Shown in pieces: positions 32,775 to 41,634 of a DNA stretch of 64,000 nucleotides. The translations under genes were made by a program, and so were the position numbers. Every line of letters begins with the position of its first letter. Position 1 is the stretch's first letter. The notes under the pieces are model-generated. The model saw nothing but the letters and a program-made list of their open reading frames with translations, was not told the origin of the DNA and did not search any database. Source of the DNA: Takakia lepidozioides (lineage: Eukaryota; Streptophyta; Takakiopsida; Takakiales; Takakiaceae); contig CM060732.1 of assembly GCA_030704615.1 (NCBI GenBank), positions 57,703,053-57,767,052 on the forward strand, written 5' to 3'.

Positions 32775-34921
32775 TGTGTGTGTGTGTGTGACTTCAAATA
32801 TAAGAGTGAACATATGACTGTGCATTGCAGGAAAGGAAGAGGGGCAGTGAGGTGCCATCAAGGAAGCACAACAAAAGAGAATCAAACAGAATTGGCATAC
32901 AAGAGTTGGTCATGATGAGCCAAGGTGTGGCACTGGATACTGTGTCAATGGCACCTGAGAGGCACGTGAGAGGAGGATTCCAAGTGCATGGAGATGGAAC
33001 TCAGGAACCCATAACAGGTGCTGAAAGCAGAATAAGTCTGCTGGCTTCACCACGGAGAGAAGCTGGCGAGAGAGAAGCCAGCCAATCAAGTAAAGGTTTG
33101 AAGAAAGAGAACTCTCATCATGAAGTACTGCAACAAAGAGGAAAGGAAACTGCTGGGAAGCAGCAGCGATTTGGTCCGATTTACCGACCGCCAAGCGCTC
33201 GTGACTCAGTTGATGATAATGACTCCAACAAAGATTCTGAAGAGTTAAACTCAAGTTTACAATATCTGACATTATCCACCAGGCAAGCCGATCCGCTACC
33301 TCCACCTGGTAGCCCCACTCCATTGTCACCTGCTCCAGCAGGTTTTTCACAGTTCCGTGGGGGCCTGGCTGGTGGTCCTCGAGCAACAAAAGGTAGAGGT
33401 GGTGTCTCCCCAGTGATAAATACTATGCACAATGAGCGCCATGTTCAATGGGTTGAGACACATGTGAAGGTGCCAACCCTCCCTTCTGAGAGCCTGGGTA
33501 TAAAAGTCACTTTTGACACAGCAAATCAGGTCCGCCACATTGAGTACTCAGATCCAGCCACAATTGTAGTCACAGTCTCAGAGCGTGGACGAACATCCAG
33601 GGTTGTTAGTCATGGCGCTCCCGTGTTCGGTATAGGTACAGGTAGAAACAACCAGCAGATGGATACCAATTTTGCGGAGAATCCAAGCACTCCAGTAGCA
33701 GGACTGTTTCACAAAGTTTTACCTTCAGGAGTTGCTGGAGATGTGCCTTCCGGGTTCCAGTTCAAGGCAACTCCAACTGCCTCACATATTGGCAATGGTG
33801 CAGGGATGGGGGGAAGAGGGATGAAGCCTGCAGGCACCGTGGATAGAAGCAAGGAGATAAGACCTACTGGAATTAAGAACCAGGATAGAGAACCTGGTAT
33901 GGTGCCTTCAAGAGAAGGGAAAACACGCCCCTACGTGAAGTTAGGCCCTTCTGCTAAGGTGGAAAGGGGGACACTTGCAGAGGGGATGTCGAGTGTGAGA
34001 AGAGAGGCAGAGTTAATCAAAGGTGTGGAGAGGCTGCATGTGAATCCTAATGGTCAACGGAACGAACTCCCTTGGGTAGATCCCCCTGAGCTAGATGGAG
34101 TAAGAGGAGGGGTGGCCCTGAGACTGGTAGAAAATCGTCCCCCCCGGGTAGTGGTTGGGGAAAGAGGAGCTAATCCCATCACTGCTCATATAAAGTGGGG
34201 GGATGTGGAGGACTCTCCTGAGGTTCAGGAAAGCCTGCCTCACTGGAGAACTCCCCATAATGAGGGGAGGGGTTTAGTTTCTCATATTGCTGATGTTCTG
34301 GAGGCTACAAGTGGGTCGATTAGCCATGGCAGAAGCAAACCAAACATTGGGCAAGAGGTACAGGAGGACTCAGGTAGTCTCAAGGGCTCCTTTCACCCTG
34401 GCCCTATTAGAGGGCACCATAGCCCAGGGTCCTCAGGGCCTAGAAAGAGGGAGAGTCGGGACAGTAATCCCTGCCAGCCAGGCAAGGTACACTCAGAAGA
34501 GATCAACAACATTCCACAAGTGCCAATCCCCCTAGCTGCTGAGACACATGTACGGAAGAGTGTCTGGGAAAGGCTTGGTCCCCAGATAGGGATAGGGAAC
34601 TCTGTTCCCCGCGCTTCATCAGCTGTGGCTTGTCCCCCACTACGAACTTTTGATGCTGAGGTAGATCTGCCGAGAGATGGCAGCACTGGCTCCAGTGCCA
34701 AGGTTAGGGACGATACGAGGGGTTTCGACACAATGGTGCACAATGGCCTGGCACTTAAGGGCAGACGGCATGTGGCGGACTATGTGGAAGGGACTACTGC
34801 AGAAACAGATCTCTCTTTTAGTAATGGAGAAGACGGGGAAGGTTTAACTAGCAAAGACATGAAACAGAAGCGTAGTAAAATGATGCTTTATGTGCCACGT
34901 CGTGGCTCTCATGGTCCTTGA
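22019..34921 (+). CDS. Large acidic protein of unknown function, 5 exons
   Basis: Exons 22019-23197, 23476-23754, 23837-23950, 24035-24151 and 32831-34921 each contain a whole number of codons. All introns are therefore phase 0, and the joined frame is about 1,259 residues. The N-terminus is strongly acidic and begins with a 49-residue unit repeated twice (EEAAGVSGGRSGS...). Exon 4 has a Q-rich helix-like piece (VKIQQDRDQYEKQWQAAQQG). Exon 5 is long, R/G/P/S-rich and mostly disordered by eye, with RFGPIYRPPSARD and VKVPTLPSESLGIKVTFDTA as its more ordered parts. I recognise no family. The start is the first ATG of the long frame. The exon 3 acceptor (CCAAG at 23836) is weak and is the least certain boundary. 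Intron 4 (24152-32830) is filled with antisense LINE fragments. Confidence 0.7.
22049..22342 (+). repeat. 147-bp coding tandem duplication
   Basis: Two adjacent 147-bp copies encode the 49-residue unit with only a few substitutions (SGSA/SGSV, KPEG/KPEC). The near-identity implies a recent duplication or ongoing homogenisation. Confidence 0.9.
24236..25460 (-). mobile_element. LINE copy A, 5'-truncated and internally deleted
   Basis: It encodes, leftward, the C-terminal part of the LINE polyprotein: LMFADDFAGIGE (reverse transcriptase active-site box), LPSYTYLGVEFSSNCNWDAH, and the end CNCPLCGQSEDSTHLS, a CCHC-like C-terminal finger. Its 3' tail (24236-24347) is separated from the body by AGAGAGAGAG and about 300 bp are missing there. 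It ends on its 5' side at a GAGGGGAGAGA, exactly where copy B's 3' end starts. Confidence 0.85.
25466..27140 (-). pseudogene. LINE copy B reverse transcriptase and C-terminal finger
   Basis: The frame contains YVFFLDVKKAYDTVWRDGLW, the VAQGCTLSPLLFNVF box and LMFADDFAG. A long C-terminal domain ends in CNCPLCGQSEDSIHFLIHCP, the cysteine/histidine motif usual at the end of L1-type proteins. It is out of frame with the upstream part because of a one-base change within an A-rich codon run near 27130. Confidence 0.8.
26941..29900 (-). pseudogene. LINE copy B endonuclease and N-terminal reverse transcriptase frames
   Basis: Two overlapping leftward frames (29900-28527 and 28584-26941) form one reading frame broken by one missing base near 28590, within the endonuclease motif that should read GDFNARVGKG. 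The first part carries the repeated GFGTLNGLPILKVYTRR units and the endonuclease N-terminus. The second completes the endonuclease and begins the reverse transcriptase. The product would nick target DNA and prime reverse transcription. It cannot be made intact from this copy. Confidence 0.8.
29150..29530 (-). repeat. Three-copy repeat inside the LINE N-terminal region
   Basis: A unit of about 120-135 bp encoding GFGTLNGLPILKVYTRR and (S/T)xHGVxVP occurs three times in tandem. Copies differ at several codons (TNSIHG, AKSIHG, AKSTHG). The region precedes the endonuclease, where L1-type elements carry RNA-binding functions. A binding role is inferred only from position. Confidence 0.8.
29908..29942 (+). 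repeat. (AG)n tract between LINE copies
   Basis: About 17 AG units with one interruption lie exactly between the 5' end of copy B and the 3' tail of the next fragment. Confidence 0.9.
29943..30955 (-). mobile_element. Cluster of LINE 3'-end fragments separated by (AG)n
   Basis: Five successive pieces each begin, on the left, with the same tail ((T)GTACTCATAAGACG): about 29943-30284, 30371-30470, 30511-30754, 30777-30842, and a 25-bp stub at 30929. They are 5'-truncated to different lengths and are separated by AG-rich tracts. The first is followed by (AG)n(TG)n and an ACTTTAAATATAATAGTGAACACATG stretch almost identical to the host intron end at 32790-32820, suggesting the host insertion site was itself duplicated. 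Confidence 0.85.
30846..30928 (+). repeat. (AG)n microsatellite, 83 bp
   Basis: About 41 uninterrupted AG units lie between two LINE tails. It is the longest simple repeat in the window. Confidence 0.95.
30953..31607. other. Unclassified repeat-like intron DNA
   Basis: No gene is seen. The first part has an AATAAAATG and iterated 'ccatgagattctatgttcaatgctt'-like words. From about 31440 to 31600 the sequence is packed with AACCGGAACC and GGAACCGG words on both strands, which can pair with each other and may be the terminus of another transposon. Further AT-rich DNA fills the middle. Confidence 0.45.
31608..32744 (-). mobile_element. LINE copy G, 5'-truncated
   Basis: It encodes leftward the same reverse transcriptase C-terminal region as copies A and B (FSSNCNWDAHIRK, VKTMLCRVIRPALEYGSAIW-like, CNCPLCGQSEDSIHFLIHCP) with a few base differences. 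It shares with copy A the 'gaccagcttggttgg' variant and the THE 'gttcaggtcc' region differs slightly. Its 5' truncation point is exactly at the (AG)n tract 32745-32774. Confidence 0.85.
32745..32790 (+). repeat. (AG)n(TG)n compound microsatellite
   Basis: About 14 AG units pass directly into about 9 TG units. It lies 40 bp before the acceptor of the last exon of the 22-kb gene and is probably the original intron microsatellite that received LINE insertions. Confidence 0.9.
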
Positions 34922-36053
34922 AGCTATGGTTCATGTAAAATTCCAAGCTCATTCTCGAGACTTCTTGCAGTCGCCAACTGTTAGGATTTATTAAAGGTAC
35001 CGCGTCTTATTTCCTGTTAACATATTTGTTAAGATATTTAGGTATTAGCTATGGCTTTTATATAGGGAGGAAGGGCATTCAGGATGGAAGATGGTAGCGG
35101 GAGAAGAGGGGCCAGTGTATGAATCAGCAATGAATGGAGGGGGTGGATGTTCAAGCTGCATCATATATTTTTAGGTGAGATTGTTTCTGCAACTCACTCA
35201 GATCCTGGTTGACTTTGTTTGCAGTTGCAGGTTTCTCTCGTAAAGGAGACTCCTTACGGGCTCCTGCCTGTGGGGCACAAAGCTCTATGCCTTAGGGAAG
35301 GTATGCATCAACAAAGGATTGCGTCATACAGGCTAGATTTGTACGCAACTTGAGTTTGCTTTGTTGAAAAACAGGGTACAAGAAGATTTGTGTTGAGCTA
35401 CCTTAATCAAAGCTCACTTGTAGCCCTAACAGTGTGGCTTTATAAGCTTTTACTTGCAGCACATGTAAGAGGATTTGGACCATCCCCCTACATGGTCCTT
35501 GTACAGAGACAATGAGAAATTGTGATAGACCCTAGACAACGGCTTCTCACTCATGAGTTGATGTTGGGTATCCACCTGAGCTTGACATAGATGTGACAAT
35601 GTAGGATGCATGGTCACTTGTCTAGTGAATTTTGAAGTTGAATTTCATCACTGGTTGGTGAGATAACTCGTCTCTGGTTTTAGAGTGAGGAAAACCTTGT
35701 ACAAACACTTCAGCGAATGCAGCCACCCTCTTTGCAAGAGATGTTAATACCAGTCTGTAGAGAAATGATCCGTTCATGTAAAAGAATTGACGTCCATAAT
35801 CTCGATGGTTCATCCTCACATGAACCACCATTCCTGTGATTGAAACTCACTTGTGCCAGAAGCTTGGCCTGAATTTCGACATACATGTCAACCCAGGCAC
35901 AAGTATTCCAGCTGCTCAATCATTCATCATGGTAGTTGTGGTTGTTATCATCGTTATGTCAGGTCAGTCAGGCCCACTGCTTCAATGGTGAAAGACACAC
36001 CTTTAGACCTGTATTCTACACAAACAGGCTTCTTGGCAGAGAGTTGTTGGGAG
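34922..36053. other. Convergent 3' regions
   Basis: The region lies between the stop of the 22-kb gene and the end of the leftward bestrophin-like gene. It should contain both 3' UTRs. I find no additional coding sequence or clear RNA gene. Confidence 0.4.
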
Positions 36054-37013
36054 TTAGGCATACGATCCATGTGGTCTGGCTGCTTCTCGCAGGCTTCGCA
36101 GCTGCAAAGCTTCACTATGGGCAAGCACCAGGTCTTCCACGCTTTTCCGAATGCCTGCGCAAATATATGGGATCGCCAGAACAGAAAATGGCTCCTCAAT
36201 CAGCATTCCAACCTCATCAATACAAAACACCACTCCCCACCCACACTGATCCCATAGAGCTAATGGCAGTGCCATATGCCAGACGACCAAGAAGTGTGAC
36301 GTCAAGTGCGTGTATGCCAAGGGCAGGGGAGTGTGGAACAAGCGCTCACATGCCCCCAGATTGTCATGGAACTGGGTCATGTTGCCGTCCATGAGAGCCC
36401 TCTCCATGTCGGTCAGACGCGAGGTATGTATCACCTCTGACATGACCTGCAACACATAGTTGGGGCGATGTGCTGCCCCCAGCATAGCTATTAACTCCAT
36501 CTGCTAAAGCAACCCTGCCAGCTCCACCTTCAAGTCAGGCTCCCCACGTATTAGGTGATCTTTCATGCAATATGAGAATGCTACGGCATGCCTCAAAAAA
36601 CACTGAAGCCTGTGGGCATCTCCCTGGCTTTGAATCCATGCCAAGGCTTGCCGGCAAATATCTCTTGTTCTGTTAACATTTGATCCCCATAGCTTTCTTG
36701 CCTCGTCAAACCTACCATAGCAAGCATTTGTGCGAAAAGCTAGCAACAAGATCAGTGCTGAAGCTGTGAAGGGCAAAGGAGCTTGTGAGATATGAACCAT
36801 AACAACCCATGGGGGAAGCCTTTTTGCCAATACAGTGTCGTTGAAAGTTGCAACTGCTACAGCAAATGCTGTGAAGAAGAAAACTGGCGGCCCGAGTAAT
36901 GAGAATGAAAGAGAGATCAAGTAACGATAGTGCCGTGTATAGCTACGGTGCAAAATCCAGTCATTGTTATTGTACACTGTGCGCCGGATTAGCATAGTTT
37001 CATCCTCAATCAT
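36054..37013 (-). CDS. Bestrophin-like chloride channel (VCCN type) with one in-frame TAG
   Basis: Two leftward segments, 37013-36504 and 36503-36054, are in the same frame and separated only by TAG at 36504-36506. The first has the N-terminal membrane region: YLISLSFSLLGPPVFFFTAF, then ALILLLAFRTNACYGRFDEA and RKLWGSNVNRTRDICRQALA, all typical of the bestrophin/UPF0187 family. The second has AAHRPNYVLQVMSEVIH, HTPLPLAYTHLTSHFLVVW and GMLIEEPF, the conserved pore-domain end. Plant members are thylakoid chloride channels that tune the proton motive force. The open frame continues upstream of ATG 37013 to a TAG near 37094 without another ATG, so a transit-peptide exon may lie further right. The TAG makes this copy a recent pseudogene, a polymorphism or a sequence error. 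Confidence 0.8.
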
Positions 37014-38672
37014 TTGTGTTGCAATGTGTGTCAGATGCCTCCCAACCTGCCTGTGTATGATTTTTCCTTGCTGCTCCTTTTTCCTGGCATAACTCTACTG
37101 TCCATGTTTCCACATTCTGCTCCTCGGTTTCGGTATCACTGACGTTTCTCAGAATAAAATTTTCAGTTTTCTAAAAGCCCCTTGTAGGGAGCTTTGGCTT
37201 TTCATATAACCATTGCAAGGTGAAAGGGATGACCACCATGAGGTGCGAACCCCAACAGGTGCAGCCTTTCAGATCACAACCTTTCATCTTGTTTATTACC
37301 TGTGCCAGTGGCCCATAGATATTTAATCAAGCACCAGCCTCATAGTTACAATCTGATTTCACAGGTCGCCATTGTTTGATGATGTCATGGTTGCCGGTTG
37401 AAGCTGGTCATTGAATGCAGTTGTAGTGAGTGTGTTCCATACCTTTCCATAAGATCATGGAGAGAACAAATGTGGACTGTGTTTGTCCACTTGCAATTGC
37501 CTACATCTTGCAGCTGACACTCTCCCCCTGCTGCCGCTCGCCTGTAGACATGATGGCAAATTTATCACCCACATTACATGTTCATCCACTGAGGTGGGGC
37601 CCGAATTAGGTGGGAATTGGGAGGACCCAAGGATGAACCACTGGGTCCTTTACACTGGCCTTACACACATCTTAGAAACTGAGATCTTACAATCCAGAAT
37701 GATTCATTGTCTGTTAGCTGAGGCCAACCTGAAGTCCTCAAGTGTATGATGCTGACACTGCCACTGTTCTGACTGAGTGAGAAGTCCTTAGGATGGAATG
37801 GGTCCCACTCAATCATGAAGCAAATAACTCTGACTACCCAATGGCTGGAAGGTATCCCCTCAAAGTAATAAACGATAACCATCAATCAATAATCAAACTG
37901 TGAATGCAGAATGAGTATCTTGTGAACATCTAGTGCTTAATGCTACTTCAGCGTGTCTACATAGAAGTGCCAGACTACACAACTGTGGATTGCTTGGTTG
38001 AATGGAGCTGTCAATAACAGATATCTACATCTGGTGTGTGTGTGTGTGATCCATGTACCCCCCTCCCAATATTTTATCTTGAAGTTTTGTTCTCAAATTA
38101 GTACTAGGCATCTGAACGTACATTTTGGCTACATTTTCCATTTGTCCTTTCATTGGATGGTTCAGGTTCCATAGAAACTAAGCCAGAGGTGCATGATAAT
38201 AAAATCACAGTGGGTTCTCATAATAGTTCACACAACAGTATTTCCAATGCTCTGAGCATATAATCATACAGTGGCACTGGTCAAAATAATGAGAATACTT
38301 TCTCAAATGGCTTTTTATATACACCTGTAAGTCAGTGGTTGTAAATTTCCACTCTCAATGCAGTCTTTTGCCTGATAATGCACCAACCACAGCAGGTGAA
38401 AGTAGGAGTTCCTCCTTCAGTACAAACCCTCCCCTATTTAACTATATACACCTGTAAGTCAGTGGTTGTGTATTTCCACTCTCAATGCAGTCTTTCGCCT
38501 GATAACGCACCAACCACAGCAGGTGAAAGTAGGAGTTCCTCCTTCAGTATAAACCCTCCCCTATTTTTCAAGAGACATCTTACATTATATACCAAGATAC
38601 CTTGCCTTCCATGGTGGAGAGAATCCTGTCATCGAAGTATAGTAGGCAAGGATCAAAGGACGGTCCTCCTAA
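37014..38672. other. Intergenic DNA between bestrophin-like and VOC genes
   Basis: No gene is supported. It should contain the 5' part of the leftward bestrophin-like gene, but I cannot place the exon. It also holds a short (TG)n near 38033 and the 127-bp duplication at 38324-38575. Confidence 0.4.
38324..38575 (+). repeat. 127-bp tandem duplication
   Basis: CCTGTAAGTCAGTGGTTGT starts at 38324 and again at 38451. The copies match through CCACAGCAGGTGAAAGTAGG and CCTCCCCTATTT with only a few substitutions, so the duplication is recent. It lies just downstream of the VOC gene's stop. Confidence 0.9.
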
Positions 38673-40341
38673 TCAGCCTTGGGCAAACTCCAAGGCATTG
38701 CTATCAGGGTCCCTTGCAAACACAGCCGGCCTTCCCGACATGCTTGATGTGTAGGGGATACCTGCCAGCAAGCACACCCAGCCACAGTTTTTGTTTTCAT
38801 GAAAGCTGTACCCAAGTCTCTGTTCTACACAGTACTCAGTGAATTCCAGAGTTGTCAAAACCAGGTTGTGACAACAACCACAAACATTGCAGTCCAGAGA
38901 CCATCCATTAAAACCAAAGGAATGGAGTCACCTTTATCATCCAGCAGTCAGTCTTTGGAAGAAGAGCAAAAAAACATGCACTGACATTTCCTGCACAGTA
39001 CTGGCTTTGCTAGTCGTACAGGATATGCCCCATAAAGCAATAAACCTGCCTCAAAGTGGGGCTGTAGGCAAGGAGTGCGAGGGAGGGGAGACAAATGGCC
39101 AATGAACTGCTGGTTCCTTCATCCTACTTCTCCTAACAGAAGTAAACCACCAGTTAACAATTCAATCTCAGGAAACATACCAGCTTTGTCTAAAACAGCT
39201 TTCAGCTTGCTCACGTCCTTAATGGCCACACACGCATGGCGGTCACGGCCACCATGGTTAGGGCGCCCTGTCTTAGGGTCTGGGTTGGGTAGCTCCATCA
39301 AGTGAATCATCTGAGGCCCCACATTCAACCAGGCCCCCCGGTACGGCAGCTTGTCGTTTGGTCGGTTGGGATTGATTTCAAGGCCTATTAACCACAATGT
39401 TTTTCAGTCAGTGGATTCATATCTGGATCCAGGTTCAGGAGCTCTACCTGCAACTGTGGTTGTGACAAATTTCAAGGCCTAGTATTGAATTAATCGCTAC
39501 CATCTCCATCATCAGTCAGTCATCAACAGGGCGAACATAAGTGCAAACCAATGAGCCACAGTTGCATGGCAATGATCCACAGGTACAATTTACTTATTTA
39601 TTGCGAGAAAATCTCTACAAATCAAGACAGCCCAGCTAAAATGAGAAAGACAATCACGACCACATATGACCACAAAACAGGCTAGATTAATGAGTGACAA
39701 CACATACCCAATATACCACAGTAAAATTCAAGTGCCCTCTCCACATCCTCGCAGAGTAGACCAACATGATGCACGCCACTGAATTCAAGAGCTGATCCCA
39801 TCACGAAACCATTTGAGTTAATCTTCTTTCCAATACATGGCACAGACCCAGTACACGAGTACACTCCACAATCTGGCAGGTAAAACTACATGATCATAGC
39901 CAGCCAACTACAGGTTACTTTTCTCTGCAATCCAGAGAGGGCCATTGCTTTAGGTTTGGTTTTCATCACCAGGGCCAAAATATCATAGCAATACTCTGAG
40001 AAAGGCTTTCCATTCTCCTATGAACTACCAATCTTCTTTCTCTGCCAGTGGGGCCACAATCACATCATGTTAAGATAATTGCTCTCTGTCATGTCATTTT
40101 CCTTCCTCACCCCGTTGCTCTCTCACAAAAAGAAGTGAAAGCAGCCAATCGACGGAATACCTGTGGAATCTGATACTACATCCTCATCACTTCTCTCCTC
40201 CTGCACTGCCGAAGATGCTTGAACTGAAGCTAACTTCCAACTCTCTGAGCCAAGTCGGGCAGCAGAATACACATCTAACCGCTGCGGTCCACTTCTCCAA
40301 GCCAGCTTCGAAGATGCACCCAACGTTGTTTTATTTGGTTT
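38673..40341 (-). CDS. Plastid-type VOC (glyoxalase/dioxygenase-fold) protein, at least 4 exons
   Basis: Visible exons 40341-40161, 39872-39708, 39384-39181 and 38761-38673 (stop TGA) join in phase with GT-AG introns to 212 codons before the stop. The first is Ser/Ala/Arg-rich, like a transit peptide (ASSKLAWRSGPQRLDVYSAA). The VOC fold follows: FSGVHHVGLLCEDVERALEF, then DKLPYRGAWLNVGPQMIHLM, HGGRDRHACVAIKDV and SGRPAVFARDPDSNALEF. The His and Glu positions (VHHVG, HLME, RHACV, ALEF) are those that bind metal in this superfamily. The pattern closely resembles the Arabidopsis protein usually listed as a plastid lactoylglutathione lyase/glyoxalase family member (AT5G57040 by recall). The substrate is not known to me. 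A start codon is not visible in the first exon, so at least one 5' exon is missing. Confidence 0.85.
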
Positions 40342-41634
40342 CTGTTATCAGCACATCCAACCCAGATACACGTTCACATAAATCCTCATTGCCACGCTTC
40401 TTTTGAACTGGCAAACGCGTAATAACCTATTTTGTTTTCAAACGTGAAAAAATCGACACAACATCAGTGTCTTTCGAAACTTCAACTCAAGTTTGACCGT
40501 ATCATTCTGCGAGGAATTTCTACAATACGGCACCAAACTGCAGGAGAGCTTCCAGAGCCTTCAATCCCACATTCTTCATCATATGTAGCGGATTCATAGG
40601 GCTTAGATGCAGTATTTCCCAATTGGCGACAATTGCCACTTTCGCAAACCTAAAGAGAAAATCCATTCGCTTAAAGCTACGGTCGTATGTATTGGCTGCT
40701 TTACAAATTCCCATGTGACATCATTGCAACAAAAAAATTCAACACAAAAATCTTCAACACGAGCTGTTCAATCACAAACACCACACGCTAGAACCTAGAA
40801 TGCCGGAGAGCAATACCAAGCACACCACCGCGTCAGGAAGATAAACTGGCGCACAGTTCGTCCACATGGCCCCAGCCATGCTCCCCATTTCTTCCCCTTT
40901 TCAGATGTCGACACACTACAATTCTTCCACAACAATTCCTTGCAGACCCCGACCAATAAAGATGCCTGCTGAGAATCGAAGAAGAGCACCTCCAAGGTGC
41001 CCCCACTTCGTCTTTACTCTGGCAACGGACGAATATCGTTTCTGCTCGCGACGAACGACTGGGTCCCGGAAACGGACAGAAATAGGTTTCGTTCGCCAGC
41101 CCCCGACGACGAAACAGTTGCGACTAAGCCGTCAACGGTAACTAACTTCTGTACCATAGCTTACTCGTAAACAACGAGATGTAAAGTTTGGCGTTTGTAA
41201 AAGAAATCCACGTGGCGTCCCCGTTGGCCTGGCCCTTACTAAATCATCCAGTCTCAACTACTAGTTCGAACGGATCATCCATAATTGTTTCATTCATCTG
41301 TGTAGTTCGTCCAACGGTCATCCCCGTCTCGAGCCACTCTGTCTCGCTCGCACGGCATCATTCTCCAAACAGTGACCTCACAGATTCAATTCTTTTGGTT
41401 TCTTTGTTATTTTGTGTTCTTGCTCACATATTTCCGAGGAAATCTTGCCTCATGCTGGTTTGGATCTTGGTTCATTCTTTGGCAACTTTCTGCACTCAAA
41501 CTGCGTGCCCATTGCTGGATCTTGGTTCTCATTCTCTGAAAAGTTTTTCCAAGTTTTACAAGCTTACGTTTCCATCCAGTTGTTTGTCCACCTCCTTGCG
41601 ATTAATAAGGCGAGATCTATTAGCCAAGAACTGA
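40342..41634. other. Shared upstream region of VOC and KEN-box genes
   Basis: The leftward VOC gene and the rightward gene at 41635 are divergent, so this 1.3 kb should contain both promoters and the missing VOC 5' exon. A leftward frame at 40714-40520 starts MGICKAANTYDRSFKRMDFL and ends near LKALEALLQFGAVL. It is a candidate first exon, but lacks a strong donor. Nothing else is supported. Confidence 0.4.
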
